Positions 32,126 to 41,532 of a stretch of 64,000 bases of DNA are shown one piece after another. The stretch is taken from positions 4,091-68,090 of the forward strand of contig NZ_KE340376.1 in the NCBI RefSeq assembly GCF_000413935.1, in the 5' to 3' direction. A program made the translations under genes and the position numbers. The notes under the pieces were generated by a model. The model saw only the letters and a list, made by a program, of their open reading frames with translations, was not told where the DNA came from and made no database searches. Positions within the stretch are counted from its first letter, which is position 1. The number at the start of each line of letters is the position of its first letter. This DNA is from Acinetobacter colistiniresistens (GTDB lineage Bacteria; Pseudomonadota; Gammaproteobacteria; Pseudomonadales; Moraxellaceae).

Positions 32126-34009
32126 ATGAGCGATATGAATTCCCCTACTTCGCAAGTAGCGGCTCTGATTAGCCGAGGCAAAGAACAAGGTTATTTAACT
32201 TACGCTGAGGTTAACGATCATCTACCAGACTCAATTACGGAAAGTGAGCAGATTGAAGACATCATCCAGATGCTTCAAGACGTTGGTATTCCAGTGCATG
32301 AACGTGCGCCTGAAACTGACGACACCATGTTTGGTGAATCAACTGAAGCAGCTGATGAAGTTGCCGAAGAAGAAGCTGCTGCCGTATTAGCATCGGTTGA
32401 AAGTGAGCCTGGTCGTACCACAGACCCTGTACGTATGTATATGCGTGAAATGGGTACGGTTGAACTTCTTACACGTGAAGGCGAAATTAGCATTGCAAAA
32501 CGTATCGAAGAAGGTATTCGTGACGTTTTACATTCGATTGCTTACTGGCCAAATGCTGTTGAAGTTGTTTTACAAGAATATAATGACTTTTTAACTGGCG
32601 AGCGTCGTCTTGCCGATATTCTCTCTGGTTATTTAGACCCAGAAACTGACGAAGATATTCCTGAAGTTCTTGAAGAAGAAGCTGAAATTGAAGAAGAAGA
32701 TAGTTCTTCTTCTAAAGGCAAAGATGTCAAGCTTGATGATGACGATGAAGAAGAAGAATCTGAAGGTGATGATGATTCTGAAGGTGATTCAGGTCCAGAT
32801 CCAGAAGTTGCCAAAGTTCGCTTCTCGGAATTGGAAGCAGCTTGGAATGAAACCAAATCTGTTGTAGCAAAACATGGTCGCAATAGCGAAGAAGCAAAAG
32901 CTGCCCTTGAAGCACTTGCTGCCGTGTTTATGATGTTCAAATTCACGCCACGTTTATTTGACATCATTTCAGAAATGATTCGTGGTACACATGAGCAAAT
33001 CCGTTCAAATGAACGTGAAATCATGCGTTATGCAGTGCGTCGTGGCCGTATGGACCGTAACCAGTTCCGTACCACCTTCCCTGAGCAAGAATCAAATCCA
33101 GCTTGGTTAGATGAGCAAATCGCGAAAGCACCTGCCGAAACCAAAGCACATTTGGAAAAAGTTCGTCCAGACGTGTTGGCATTCCAGCAAAAGATTGCCG
33201 ATATCGAAAAAGACCTTGGTTTGAACGTGAAAGATATCAAAGATATCTCTAAACGTATGGCGGTTGGTGAAGCGAAAGCTCGCCGTGCCAAGAAAGAAAT
33301 GGTTGAAGCGAACTTACGTTTGGTCATTTCGATTGCGAAAAAATATACCAACCGTGGCTTACAGTTCCTTGACTTGATTCAAGAAGGTAACATCGGTTTG
33401 ATGAAAGCCGTAGACAAGTTTGAATACCGTCGTGGTTATAAATTCTCGACCTATGCAACTTGGTGGATTCGTCAGGCGATCACACGTTCGATTGCGGATC
33501 AGGCACGTACCATTCGTATTCCAGTACACATGATTGAGACCATCAACAAGATCAATCGTGTCTCTCGTCAACTTCTTCAAGAAATGGGCCGTGAGCCTAC
33601 ACCTGAAGAATTAGGTGAGCGTCTGGAAATGGACGAAGTTAAAGTTCGTAAAGTACTTAAGATCGCAAAAGAACCGATTTCGATGGAAACACCAATCGGT
33701 GATGATGAAGATTCGCATCTTGGTGACTTCATTGAGGACTCAAACATCACATCACCAGTGGATGCTGCGACCTCAGAAGGCTTAAAAGAAGCGACCCGTG
33801 AAGTACTTGAAAACTTAACTGAACGTGAAGCGAAAGTATTGAAAATGCGTTTTGGTATTGATATGCCAACCGATCATACTTTAGAAGAAGTAGGTAAACA
33901 GTTTGACGTAACGCGTGAGCGTATCCGTCAGATTGAAGCGAAAGCATTACGCAAGCTTCGTCATCCTTCTCGCTCTGAACACTTACGTTCATTCTTGGAA
34001 AATGACTAA
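32126..34009 (+). CDS. rpoD: RNA polymerase housekeeping sigma factor sigma-70
   Basis: A 627-residue primary sigma factor. Region 1.1 is N-terminal; region 1.2 includes [22 protein letters not shown]; then a non-conserved region with a long Glu/Asp/Ser tract (about 178-225); region 2 includes [28 protein letters not shown] and the -10 recognising [15 protein letters not shown]; region 4.2 ends with [20 protein letters not shown]. All functional segments are present. AAGAG precedes the ATG at 32126. It recognises TTGACA/TATAAT promoters such as those listed in this window. Confidence 0.97.
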   Translation: MSDMNSPTSQVAALISRGKEQGYLTYAEVNDHLPDSITESEQIEDIIQMLQDVGIPVHERAPETDDTMFGESTEAADEVAEEEAAAVLASVESEPGRTTDPVRMYMREMGTVELLTREGEISIAKRIEEGIRDVLHSIAYWPNAVEVVLQEYNDFLTGERRLADILSGYLDPETDEDIPEVLEEEAEIEEEDSSSSKGKDVKLDDDDEEEESEGDDDSEGDSGPDPEVAKVRFSELEAAWNETKSVVAKHGRNSEEAKAALEALAAVFMMFKFTPRLFDIISEMIRGTHEQIRSNEREIMRYAVRRGRMDRNQFRTTFPEQESNPAWLDEQIAKAPAETKAHLEKVRPDVLAFQQKIADIEKDLGLNVKDIKDISKRMAVGEAKARRAKKEMVEANLRLVISIAKKYTNRGLQFLDLIQEGNIGLMKAVDKFEYRRGYKFSTYATWWIRQAITRSIADQARTIRIPVHMIETINKINRVSRQLLQEMGREPTPEELGERLEMDEVKVRKVLKIAKEPISMETPIGDDEDSHLGDFIEDSNITSPVDAATSEGLKEATREVLENLTEREAKVLKMRFGIDMPTDHTLEEVGKQFDVTRERIRQIEAKALRKLRHPSRSEHLRSFLEND

Positions 34010-34108
34010 TTTTTTGGGAAATCTTGTAGCTTGAGCAGTGCCATGCATTGCTCTGATGCAAGACTTGAAGTTCAACACTTCATCCCCATCTATGTATTAG
34101 ATCATAAG

Positions 34109-34128
34109 CGCCTGCACTGATGCAGGCG
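34109..34128 (+). terminator. Hairpin after rpoD, weak terminator
   Basis: CGCCTGCA, CTGA loop, TGCAGGCG, then GTTTC. The 8-bp stem lacks a long T run, so it may only partly end rpoD transcription before the ybeD-like gene. Confidence 0.5.
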
Positions 34129-34149
34129 TTTCAAATTAAGAGGTTGCTC

Positions 34150-34437
34150 ATGTTAGACCGCACTCCTTCTCGTGAATTACAAGAACATCTTTGGGTTTTC
34201 CCAATGGACTATCCAATCAAATTGATTGGTGATGCTGGGGATGAACTTCGAGTAGCTGTTGTTGATATTTTGCAGAAGCACTTCCCTGAATTTGATGGCG
34301 GCACAGTAAAAGTTCAGCCTTCACGTACAGGTAAATATCACTCTTTAACTGCGCAATTACGCTTTGAGGAGTTAGAACAAGTTCATGCCTTATATGCTGA
34401 TCTTGCAGCCTGTCCTTTAATTAAGACAGCGCTTTAA
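34150..34437 (+). CDS. ybeD: YbeD/DUF493 family protein
   Basis: A 95-residue small alpha/beta protein with FPMDYPIKLIGD and the PSRTGKYHSLTAQLRF segment typical of DUF493. In many gamma-proteobacteria it is next to lipB, as here. The ATG at 34150 has AAGAGG 7 bases upstream, so a start at the ATG at 34120, inside the hairpin region, is rejected. Function unclear; an allosteric or lipoate-linked role has been suggested from context. Confidence 0.87.
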   Translation: MLDRTPSRELQEHLWVFPMDYPIKLIGDAGDELRVAVVDILQKHFPEFDGGTVKVQPSRTGKYHSLTAQLRFEELEQVHALYADLAACPLIKTAL

Positions 34438-34442
34438 TCAAG

Positions 34443-34478
34443 AAATCCAAAATGCGAAAGTGTTTTGGATTTTTTTTG
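34443..34478 (+). terminator. ybeD terminator
   Basis: AAATCCAAAA / TTTTGGATTT stem followed by T, directly after the ybeD stop, so lipB probably has its own promoter. Confidence 0.85.
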
Positions 34479-34587
34479 CAATAAAAAATAAAGCACGTCT
34501 TTTCAATCCATCCCTATTTATCTGACTCAAATCATTCCATAATTCAACTATCGATCTATTCAAAGCTGCCAAGGAAATTCTGCTGTA

Positions 34588-35241
34588 ATGAGCGCTGCAA
34601 AACCGACTTTAATCATTCGTTGTTTTAAAGATCTACAAGATTACACGACTCGTTTTGAAGCCATGAAAGACTTCACAACCCATCGTGATGAAAACACCCC
34701 TGATGAAGTTTGGCTGCTACAACATCAAGATGTCTTGACCCAAGGACAAGCAGGTAAAGCAGAGCATATTCTGATGCACAGTAATTTACCAGTTGTACAC
34801 ACCGATCGTGGTGGACAGGTCACTTGGCATGGCAAAGGTCAATTGGTTGCCTATTTCCTGTTAGACCTGAATCGCTTGAAATGGCATGTCCGTACCTTGG
34901 TTAGTTTTGCAGAACAAGCCATGATTGATCTGCTCAAACAATACAACATCCATGCCTATGCCAAACCCGATGCGCCGGGCGTGTATGTGGATGAACGCAA
35001 AATCGGCTCCTTAGGTTTTAAAATCCGTCGTGGTCGTAGTTATCATGGCCTTGCCCTGAATATCGACTGTGACCTCACTGGCTTTCAAACTATCAATCCA
35101 TGTGGTTACGCAGGCTTGGAAATGGTGCGTTTACAAGACTTGCTGCAAGATTACCCAAGCTTTGAACAACTCTGCGCGGATTTTGTGGGTTATTTAAAAA
35201 ATACCCAGCTCTTTAATGACCCTATAGTCAAATCTGAATAA
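34588..35241 (+). CDS. lipB: Octanoyl-[ACP]:protein N-octanoyltransferase
   Basis: A 217-residue enzyme that moves octanoyl from acyl carrier protein to the lipoyl domains of E2 proteins such as SucB in this same window. The substrate loop [20 protein letters not shown] is present, with the catalytic Lys138 in RKIGSLGFK and Cys172 in [10 protein letters not shown]. The start is the ATG at 34588. Length and motifs are usual. Confidence 0.95.
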   Translation: MSAAKPTLIIRCFKDLQDYTTRFEAMKDFTTHRDENTPDEVWLLQHQDVLTQGQAGKAEHILMHSNLPVVHTDRGGQVTWHGKGQLVAYFLLDLNRLKWHVRTLVSFAEQAMIDLLKQYNIHAYAKPDAPGVYVDERKIGSLGFKIRRGRSYHGLALNIDCDLTGFQTINPCGYAGLEMVRLQDLLQDYPSFEQLCADFVGYLKNTQLFNDPIVKSE

Positions 35242-35322
35242 TTTGCTTTTCAATTCTATAAAAATAAATTAGAGTAAATACTCTAAATTAGCTTTTGCAT
35301 AATTTTAACAAGGGATAAGCAA

Positions 35323-35856
35323 GTGATTTCAACCAAAGCCGTGAAGCCCACCTTGCAATTTGCCTACGTCAAACTCATGATGGATGTTGTGGGTCGTGGC
35401 CTCGTGATGGCAAGCCAAGTGGATGATGAAGTACAACAGGAAGTATCCAAGTTCTCTGTTGGTTTTATCCTTTCAATGAATGTTTTCCCGAATGGCCCCG
35501 CATTCGTTGCTCGAGTAACCGAAGAAAAACAATTAGAGCTGTTGTCCAATTACAAAGGCAAGCCTGATTTAACCATTACCTTCAAGCATTTAACCCATGC
35601 CTTTTTGGTGTTTTCCTTCCAGGAAAGTACCGCACAAGCCTTTGCCAATGACCGCATGATTGCCGATGGTGATGTCTCAAGTGCCATCCGTCTGGTGCGT
35701 TGCTTGAACAAAATGGAAGCCCTGATCTTACCTAAGCTAATCGCTTCACTTGCAGTCAAACGCTACCCTGCTGAATTAACATTAAAAGAAAAATTCACGG
35801 GTGCTAAAAATATCTATCTTAAAGTCGCAAAATCATATCTGAAACGGAGCGCATAA
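35323..35856 (+). CDS. SCP2-like (sterol-carrier-fold) domain protein
   Basis: A 177-residue protein with no signal peptide. A core of about 60-145 reads like an SCP2 fold: KPDLTITFKHLTHAFLVF, then AQAFANDRMIADGDVSSAIRLVRCLN, where the GD-plus-helix end is typical. The family binds lipid-like ligands. The start is the GTG at 35323 with AAGGGA 8 bases upstream. It ends two bases before the iron alcohol dehydrogenase start, so they form an operon and the protein may act on or deliver a hydrophobic alcohol or aldehyde; that is inference. Confidence 0.6.
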   Translation: MISTKAVKPTLQFAYVKLMMDVVGRGLVMASQVDDEVQQEVSKFSVGFILSMNVFPNGPAFVARVTEEKQLELLSNYKGKPDLTITFKHLTHAFLVFSFQESTAQAFANDRMIADGDVSSAIRLVRCLNKMEALILPKLIASLAVKRYPAELTLKEKFTGAKNIYLKVAKSYLKRSA

Positions 35857-35857
35857 C

Positions 35858-37042
35858 ATGGCTAAGCCTTATTACGAGTTTTTCTGTCCTGTAAAAGTCA
35901 TTGCTGGTAACGCTGCCTTAGAGCATATCCCGTTTGAACTTGCGACACTTGGCGCAAAACGCCCCATGATCATTACTGATAAAGGTGTGCGTGCCAATGG
36001 TTTACTCAGCCCAATCGAAGCAGCATTCAGCACCACGGATGCGGTGATTGGTGCGATCTTTGATGATGTTCCACCCGATTCAAGCTTGGAAGTGGTTCGC
36101 TTAGCCGCAGAACTGTACCGCAAGCAAAAATGTGATGCGATCATTGCAATTGGCGGTGGCTCAGTCATCGATACCTCTAAAGCAACCAATATCTTGGTGT
36201 CTGAAGGTGGTGATGATTTATTGCAATATTCAGGTGCACACAATCTACCAAAGCCACTAAAACCATTCTTCGTGATTCCAACCACCTCTGGTACAGGCTC
36301 GGAAGTCACTATGGTGGCTGTGGTATCGGATACGCAACGCAATGTCAAACTGGCTTTTGCCTCTTATTACTTGATGCCACATGCGGCGATTCTTGATCCA
36401 CGCATGACCCAAACTTTACCGCCGCATCTTACGGCCATGACGGGCATGGATGCACTGACGCACTGTGTTGAGGCCTATACCTGCTTAGCTGCCAACCCAC
36501 TCAGTGATGCCTATGCCAGTGCAGGCATTAAAAAGATCAGTGAAAACCTGTTCAAAGTTCTAGATAATCCAAGCGATGCACAAGGCCGTTTAGAACTTGC
36601 GCAAGCATCTACCATGGCTGGGATTGCTTTCTCCAATTCAATGGTGGGCTTAGTTCACTCATTGGGTCATGCACTTGGTGCTGTTGCACACCTGCCCCAC
36701 GGCCTATGCATGAACTTATTCCTTCCCTACGTGCTGGAATACAACAAAGAAATCAATGGCGACAAGATTGGTGAGTTACTGCTACCACTTGCAGGTGCTG
36801 ATATTTATGCACAAACGCCAGCCAGCCTACGTGCAGACAAAGCCATTGCCACAATTTTAGCGATGCGTGATCGTTTATTCAGCTTGACCAAACTGCCGCG
36901 TACGTTACGTGAAACTGGTAAAGTCACTGAAGCACAACTGGATGAAGTGGCTGACAAGGCACTGAATGATGGTTCCATCATTTACAACCCGAAAGAAGCA
37001 AACTTGCAAGACATTCGTGCAATCTTACAAAAAGCATGGTAA
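35858..37042 (+). CDS. Iron-containing alcohol dehydrogenase
   Basis: A 394-residue group III ADH that interconverts alcohols and aldehydes with NAD(P). It has the GGGSVIDTSKA nucleotide segment (about 100-110), the PTTSGTGSEVT loop, MDALTHCVEAY, and the metal-binding histidines in VHSLGHALGAVAHLPHG. Translation is coupled to the SCP2-like gene, two bases upstream. The substrate is not predictable from sequence. Confidence 0.88.
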   Translation: MAKPYYEFFCPVKVIAGNAALEHIPFELATLGAKRPMIITDKGVRANGLLSPIEAAFSTTDAVIGAIFDDVPPDSSLEVVRLAAELYRKQKCDAIIAIGGGSVIDTSKATNILVSEGGDDLLQYSGAHNLPKPLKPFFVIPTTSGTGSEVTMVAVVSDTQRNVKLAFASYYLMPHAAILDPRMTQTLPPHLTAMTGMDALTHCVEAYTCLAANPLSDAYASAGIKKISENLFKVLDNPSDAQGRLELAQASTMAGIAFSNSMVGLVHSLGHALGAVAHLPHGLCMNLFLPYVLEYNKEINGDKIGELLLPLAGADIYAQTPASLRADKAIATILAMRDRLFSLTKLPRTLRETGKVTEAQLDEVADKALNDGSIIYNPKEANLQDIRAILQKAW

Positions 37043-37072
37043 TACATTGAGTTAAATCAAATATTCCTGCTT

Positions 37073-37107
37073 AAAAGCCCTGATATTGATTGAATATCGG
37101 GGCTTTT
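37073..37107 (+). terminator. Terminator of the SCP2/ADH operon
   Basis: AAAAGCCC(T)GATATT and AATATCGGGGCTTTTT form a long stem with a T run, 30 bases after the ADH stop. Confidence 0.88.
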
Positions 37108-37238
37108 TATTTTTAAGTGAATCTTTATTCATCTATTTATTTACCCAATTGGCAAAAAAATTGCTAAAAAAAGCATAAAAGTACTGACAATTTATAGTGT
37201 TTTAGGATAGATTGGCGCACTTTCGTTTTTTGTACGGG

Positions 37239-37263
37239 GGATCGTTTTTGTCTCAAACGATCC
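37239..37263 (+). other. 9-bp hairpin in the APC permease leader
   Basis: GGATCGTTT, a 7-base loop and AAACGATCC are a perfect inverted repeat about 50 bases before the permease start, with no T run afterwards. It may be an operator or a leader RNA structure. Confidence 0.55.
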
Positions 37264-37310
37264 TTAACACTATGGCTGATCTTTGATCAACGATTATGAG
37301 GATAACGCCG

Positions 37311-38705
37311 TTGACAAATTTATCTGGGACTCAACCAACAGCGAAGCTGCAAAAGAATCTTGTGCTTTGGCACATCATCATTATTGGCTTAGCTTATATT
37401 CAACCATTAACTTTATTTGATACGTTTGGTTTAGTATCTGAAAGAAGTGGTGGTCATGTACCGACTTCCTACATATTTGCCTTAGTTGCAATTCTTTTAA
37501 CGTCGATCAGTTATGGTCATATGATTCGTCGTTATCCGTCTTCTGGTTCTGCATATACCTATGCCCAAAAGTCGATTCACCCTAATGTTGGTTTTATGGT
37601 GGGTTGGTCTTCATGGTTAGATTATTTGCTCTCTCCTCTGGTGAATATCATTCTTGCAGATATTTATTTGAGAGCACTCTTCCCAGAAGTAAATAACTGG
37701 ATTTGGGTGATTGGTTTAACTGTATTGATGACAGTGATCAACCTGTTTGGTGCACGTTTTGTCGCACGTTTTAACAGCACCATTGTGGTGATCCAGCTCG
37801 GTGTGATTTTCTACTTTGTGTATCAGGTCTATATCTTGCTCACACAAGGCGTTTATGCCGATGGCACACTCAATCCAGACAAAGCTGAATTATGGTCACT
37901 TGCGCCATTCTGGAATGAAGTGACTTCTGTCGGGGCACTGATTGCAGGTGCAACCGTACTCTGCTTCTCGTTTACAGGTTTTGATGCACTTTCTTCGCTG
38001 GCAGAAGAAACCAAAGATGCTGAGAAAACCTTGCCACGTGCTATTTTCACCACAGCATTGCTTGCGGGTATCATCTTCATTGTCAGCACCTACTTTATTC
38101 AGCTTTACTTCCCAAGTAATCCGAATACGTATTTCAACCCACTGGATGAATCTCAACCCGTTATGGTTGCAGCCATTGGTAGTCTGGCATTTAAGACCAT
38201 GGTGCTCTACTTTGCAGTCGTGGCCGTGATGGCATCAGGTATTTCGGCACATGCAGGCGTATCACGTTTAATGTATGTAATGGGTCGTGATGGCGTGATC
38301 AATAAGAAATTATTCGGTCATATTAGCCCACGTTTACACACCCCAACTTACAATATCCTGATCGTTGGTGTTGTCGCTTTATCTGCTGGCTTCCTTGATC
38401 TTGAGCATATCGTGAACTTGATTAGTTTTGGTGCATTAACTGCATTTAGCTTTGTTAACTTCTCGGTGATTTCTCGCTATGCGTTGAGAGATGGCAAGAA
38501 CAAGACGCCAAAAGACATTATCAGCTATATCATTATCCCAACACTCGGTTTCGCCAGCGTGTTTATGATGTGGCTGGAAATTGACAAATTGGCGTTACAG
38601 ATTGGTTTGGCTTGGGCCGTCATTGGTGTCGGTTATCTTGCTTACAAGACCAAAGGCTTCAAATACAATGCACCACAGCATAATGAATTTGATGACAGAC
38701 ACTAA
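37311..38705 (+). CDS. APC-family amino acid/polyamine permease
   Basis: A 464-residue inner-membrane transporter with about 12 helices. LWHIIIIGLAYIQPLTLFDTFG is the first helix with the unwound substrate motif, and YPSSGSAYTYAQKSI follows, as in the APC superfamily (putrescine/amino acid permeases). The start is unclear: an ATG at 37296 would place GAGGAT inside its own first codons, whereas the TTG at 37311 has GAGGA 8 bases upstream, so I prefer TTG. The substrate is unknown. Confidence 0.83.
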   Translation: MTNLSGTQPTAKLQKNLVLWHIIIIGLAYIQPLTLFDTFGLVSERSGGHVPTSYIFALVAILLTSISYGHMIRRYPSSGSAYTYAQKSIHPNVGFMVGWSSWLDYLLSPLVNIILADIYLRALFPEVNNWIWVIGLTVLMTVINLFGARFVARFNSTIVVIQLGVIFYFVYQVYILLTQGVYADGTLNPDKAELWSLAPFWNEVTSVGALIAGATVLCFSFTGFDALSSLAEETKDAEKTLPRAIFTTALLAGIIFIVSTYFIQLYFPSNPNTYFNPLDESQPVMVAAIGSLAFKTMVLYFAVVAVMASGISAHAGVSRLMYVMGRDGVINKKLFGHISPRLHTPTYNILIVGVVALSAGFLDLEHIVNLISFGALTAFSFVNFSVISRYALRDGKNKTPKDIISYIIIPTLGFASVFMMWLEIDKLALQIGLAWAVIGVGYLAYKTKGFKYNAPQHNEFDDRH

Positions 38706-38720
38706 TTTAGTGAAGTAATA

Positions 38721-38746
38721 AAAAAGGCGCTAAATGCGCCTTTTTT
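38721..38746 (+). terminator. APC permease terminator
   Basis: AAAAAGGCGC, TAAAT loop, GCGCCTTTTTT, 15 bases after the stop. Confidence 0.9.
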
Positions 38747-39038
38747 ATTATTTTAAATGAGAGATTAAAAAGCACTGTATAAAGACTGCGATTGCATCCC
38801 GATCAAAATGAAAAAGCTGTTCATAGAGTGAGTTTAAAATAATACAAATTAAAATTATCCAAGATTTCAGAGATAAAAATACTGAATAAAAACATTAAAA
38901 ACCAATATAACAACCTAATGAGGCCTTTTGTTTATTTCTCTTTTAAAGCTGCATTATGATTAAAAAAATTTAACAAAATTCAAAAATAAAAAATCAATTT
39001 GATTTTTTAAACACCGGAAAACAGAGAGATTCAAAATA
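38747..39038. other. AT-rich gap before the repeat lipoprotein
   Basis: About 290 bases without a gene, very AT-rich. AGAGAG (39024-39029) precedes the lipoprotein ATG. No promoter stands out. Confidence 0.4.
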
Positions 39039-40406
39039 ATGAAAAATATCGTGAAAGGAAGTAGCGTTGCGCTACTTTCTGTAGCACTTAGTGCCTGTTG
39101 GCTTGATTCTGGTAGTAGCGGAGGTTCAAGTTCGTCTGAATCTGCACCTACGCCAACGCCAACGCCAACACCAACACCAACACCAACACCAACACCAACA
39201 CCAACACCAACACCAACACCAACACCAACACCAACACCAACACCAACAAATTGTGCATTAACTTATGATCAATGGTTACAACTAAAAATGGGAGATAGTC
39301 TGGCTCAAAGCAATACTAAGCTAGGATGTAATGGAGTATGGAAATCCGATACTGTTGTCGCAAATGGAGTCACCCAAAGTAACTATTTATGGGGTGAACT
39401 GACTAAAACTAATAGTGTTTCAGCAAATTTTCAGAATAATCGGATGACAGGTAAAACCTTTGTACCAGAACGACAACCAGAATCTAGCTGCTTCCCAACA
39501 GGTACTGCTCTCAATCAAATAAAAACAGGTTTAAACCGTGGTGAAGTAGAACAAATTATTGGCTGTAAAGGTCAAACAGGCAATAGCCTTTCAGTTTCAG
39601 ATAATACAATACAAACAAGCTATAACTGGGGAACTGCAAGCAAACAATTTCTCGTGTTAAATTTTGACAATAATCGATTAACAGGAATTTCTTATAACAG
39701 CTCAAATCAAAACTCTAGCTGTGAACCAAGCCAATCTGCATGGAGCAATATCCGCATCGGCGACAACTATCAAACAGCAATGACTAAAATTGGCTGTGAG
39801 GGCATTTTACTGAATATTACGGATGTCGGTAACACACCAAAACTCACCTATCACTGGGGTAATTTAATCAACCAAAACTATGTTCAACTTGGTTTCAGTA
39901 ATGGACAAGTCACAACCAAATCATTTAAGCCTAAATCTGGTAGTGTCTCAAGTTGTACACCAACAACCGAACAATGGATGAACGTGAATCTTGGTTCCGA
40001 TTACAATACAGCAAGAAGCCAATTGGGCTGCGAAGGCGTTTTACAAGGCGCTGTGGCTGTGAGTAATAGTGAGTCTAAGCTTACCTATAATTGGGGGCAT
40101 GTTGGGTCACAATTCACACTATTTAGCTTTGATAATGGTAGTCTTTCTACTAAATCCTATAATAACTCAACACAGCGTTCCAATTGCGAACCTACTCAGC
40201 AACAGTTCAATCAAGTACAAATTGGTCAATCTATAAGTCAGGCTACATCTTATTTTTCCTGCACAGGCGCAATGAACAGCATGACACAAGTTTCAGCTAA
40301 CGTAATCACTCGAAGTTATTCATGGGGACAAATTACAAATACCAACTTTGCTTTAATTAATACAGATAACGATATCGTAACAGCGAAAAGTTTCCATCCT
40401 AAATAA
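39039..40406 (+). CDS. Lipoprotein with (Pro-Thr)17 linker and five BLIP-like repeats
   Basis: A 455-residue protein. Signal peptide 1-19 ends in LSAC with Cys20 lipidated; Trp follows at +2, so the outer membrane is likely. A Ser/Gly-rich stretch (24-36) and 17 Pro-Thr pairs (37-70) form a stalk. Residues 71-149, 150-226, 227-304, 305-381 and 382-455 are five diverged copies of one 74-79 residue unit, each with Cys at repeat positions 2 and 27, a GxxxxxA...LGC.G helix and a YxWG strand. The fold recalls BLIP/SmpA-type repeats (FNQVQIG, LGCEG), and the paired cysteines suggest one disulfide per unit. The ligand is unknown; peptidase- or beta-lactamase-type proteins are possible only by analogy. 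Confidence 0.75.
   Translation: MKNIVKGSSVALLSVALSACWLDSGSSGGSSSSESAPTPTPTPTPTPTPTPTPTPTPTPTPTPTPTPTPTNCALTYDQWLQLKMGDSLAQSNTKLGCNGVWKSDTVVANGVTQSNYLWGELTKTNSVSANFQNNRMTGKTFVPERQPESSCFPTGTALNQIKTGLNRGEVEQIIGCKGQTGNSLSVSDNTIQTSYNWGTASKQFLVLNFDNNRLTGISYNSSNQNSSCEPSQSAWSNIRIGDNYQTAMTKIGCEGILLNITDVGNTPKLTYHWGNLINQNYVQLGFSNGQVTTKSFKPKSGSVSSCTPTTEQWMNVNLGSDYNTARSQLGCEGVLQGAVAVSNSESKLTYNWGHVGSQFTLFSFDNGSLSTKSYNNSTQRSNCEPTQQQFNQVQIGQSISQATSYFSCTGAMNSMTQVSANVITRSYSWGQITNTNFALINTDNDIVTAKSFHPK
39147..39248 (+). repeat. Hexanucleotide tandem repeat coding (Pro-Thr)17
   Basis: Seventeen six-base units, mostly CCAACA with CCAACG at the 5' end, inside the lipoprotein gene. The unit is a multiple of three, so slippage would lengthen or shorten the stalk without shifting the frame. 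Confidence 0.9.
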
Positions 40407-40461
40407 CTAGATTGCCCTTTGCATCATCTCGATGCAAGGGGCTTGTTTGTTGAGATAAAAA

Positions 40462-41016
40462 TCAACCATGCAATTTTTCAACAATCGACTTCACACGTTT
40501 TGCATAAAGTTTCGCTGTTTCCAAGTCCCCTGTCGGAATCTCATCGGTACTCGCATCCGATGGTGACTGAACCAGTAATCCAACCGAGCCACCTAAGTTG
40601 TTTACATCTTCACGTTTCGCGTCTTTGGTATTGGCTGGTAATAATCCCAAACTCACCCAAATACCACCATGCTGAGAAGCCAAGGTTTGTAATTGAATCA
40701 AGGTCACTTGCTTATCACCATTCAAACTCGCACTGTTTGTAAAACCTGCAAAAACTTTATCTTGCCAGCCACGGGTAAACCAAATTTTTGAAGAAGCATC
40801 GGCAAATTTCTTAAACTGCCAAGGGGTTGCCGCCATATACGTCGGTGCGCCAAAAACAATACCCTGTGCATCATTCAAAGTCTGCCAGTCTTGCTCTGTG
40901 ATCTCACCATTCTGATCAATTTCAATCAAAGCGGCATCAATTGCGCCTGCAAAAGTTTCAGCAACCACTTTGGTATGGCCATAGCCAGAGAAATATACAA
41001 CCGCAATTTTTGTCAT
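40462..41016 (-). CDS. Flavodoxin-fold NAD(P)H-dependent oxidoreductase (WrbA/flavodoxin family)
   Basis: A 184-residue flavoprotein with the FMN phosphate loop YFSGYGHTKVVAE (about 8-20) and the second flavin loop FGAPTYMAATPWQFKKF (about 72-88). Family members reduce quinones or other acceptors. I chose the ATG at 41016 (MTKIAVVYF), with GGAT upstream, over the TTG at 41028. It is divergent from the HxlR regulator, a typical arrangement in which the regulator controls the reductase. Confidence 0.85.
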   Translation of the reverse strand: MTKIAVVYFSGYGHTKVVAETFAGAIDAALIEIDQNGEITEQDWQTLNDAQGIVFGAPTYMAATPWQFKKFADASSKIWFTRGWQDKVFAGFTNSASLNGDKQVTLIQLQTLASQHGGIWVSLGLLPANTKDAKREDVNNLGGSVGLLVQSPSDASTDEIPTGDLETAKLYAKRVKSIVEKLHG

Positions 41017-41079
41017 GGGATTATCCAAAATTTTTCAAAAGTTCGATTTAATGATATATTTTAGAAACTAGGTGTCAAT

Positions 41080-41099
41080 TAGTTACCTATTGGTAACTA
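41080..41099. promoter_or_regulatory. Perfect inverted repeat, probable HxlR operator
   Basis: TAGTTACC, TATT, GGTAACTA: an 8-bp perfect inverted repeat between the divergent starts of the reductase and the HxlR gene. Confidence 0.65.
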
Positions 41100-41133
41100 C
41101 GGGCATCACATTGTAGAAATGAGGGTTGTCGCT

Positions 41134-41517
41134 ATGAATCAGGCATTAAAATATGATATTTATCAACAACATTGTCCTGCTCGTTTATTTTTTGAAAAAA
41201 TTGCAGACAAATGGGTTTTGTTGATTATCAATACACTCGCCCGAGATACCCAACACTTCAACTTACTTAAAAAGAGCATTCAAGGCATCTCTCCTAAAGT
41301 GCTTTCACAGAAGCTAAAAATGCTGGAACGTGATGGCTTTATTCAAAGACAAGTACAAGACACGGCACCGATTCGGGTGGATTATTCACTCACACCACTC
41401 GGTCTGGAAGTTGCAGAAATGGCGTACCAACTCAAAGATTGGGCTGAAAGTAACATCGAACAAGTGATTTACGCTCAACAACGTTTTGATACGATACAGG
41501 AACAACAATTCGAATAA
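41134..41517 (+). CDS. HxlR-family winged-helix regulator
   Basis: A 127-residue DNA-binding protein with the HxlR pattern: Cys13 near the start (QQHCPARLFFEKIADKWVLLII), SPKVLSQKLKMLERDGFIQR as recognition helix and wing, and YSLTPLGLEV. The single Cys near the N-terminus is the position used for redox or electrophile sensing in some relatives. The ATG at 41134 has GAGGG 8 bases upstream; an ATG at 41119 would be upstream of that site. The VOC gene follows by 15 bases, so they are one operon. Confidence 0.88.
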   Translation: MNQALKYDIYQQHCPARLFFEKIADKWVLLIINTLARDTQHFNLLKKSIQGISPKVLSQKLKMLERDGFIQRQVQDTAPIRVDYSLTPLGLEVAEMAYQLKDWAESNIEQVIYAQQRFDTIQEQQFE

Positions 41518-41532
41518 TTCCGTGAGGTGTGT

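Noticed and set aside
39147..39248. CRISPR-like array
   Set aside because: Six-base units without spacers inside a coding frame; it is a microsatellite coding Pro-Thr.
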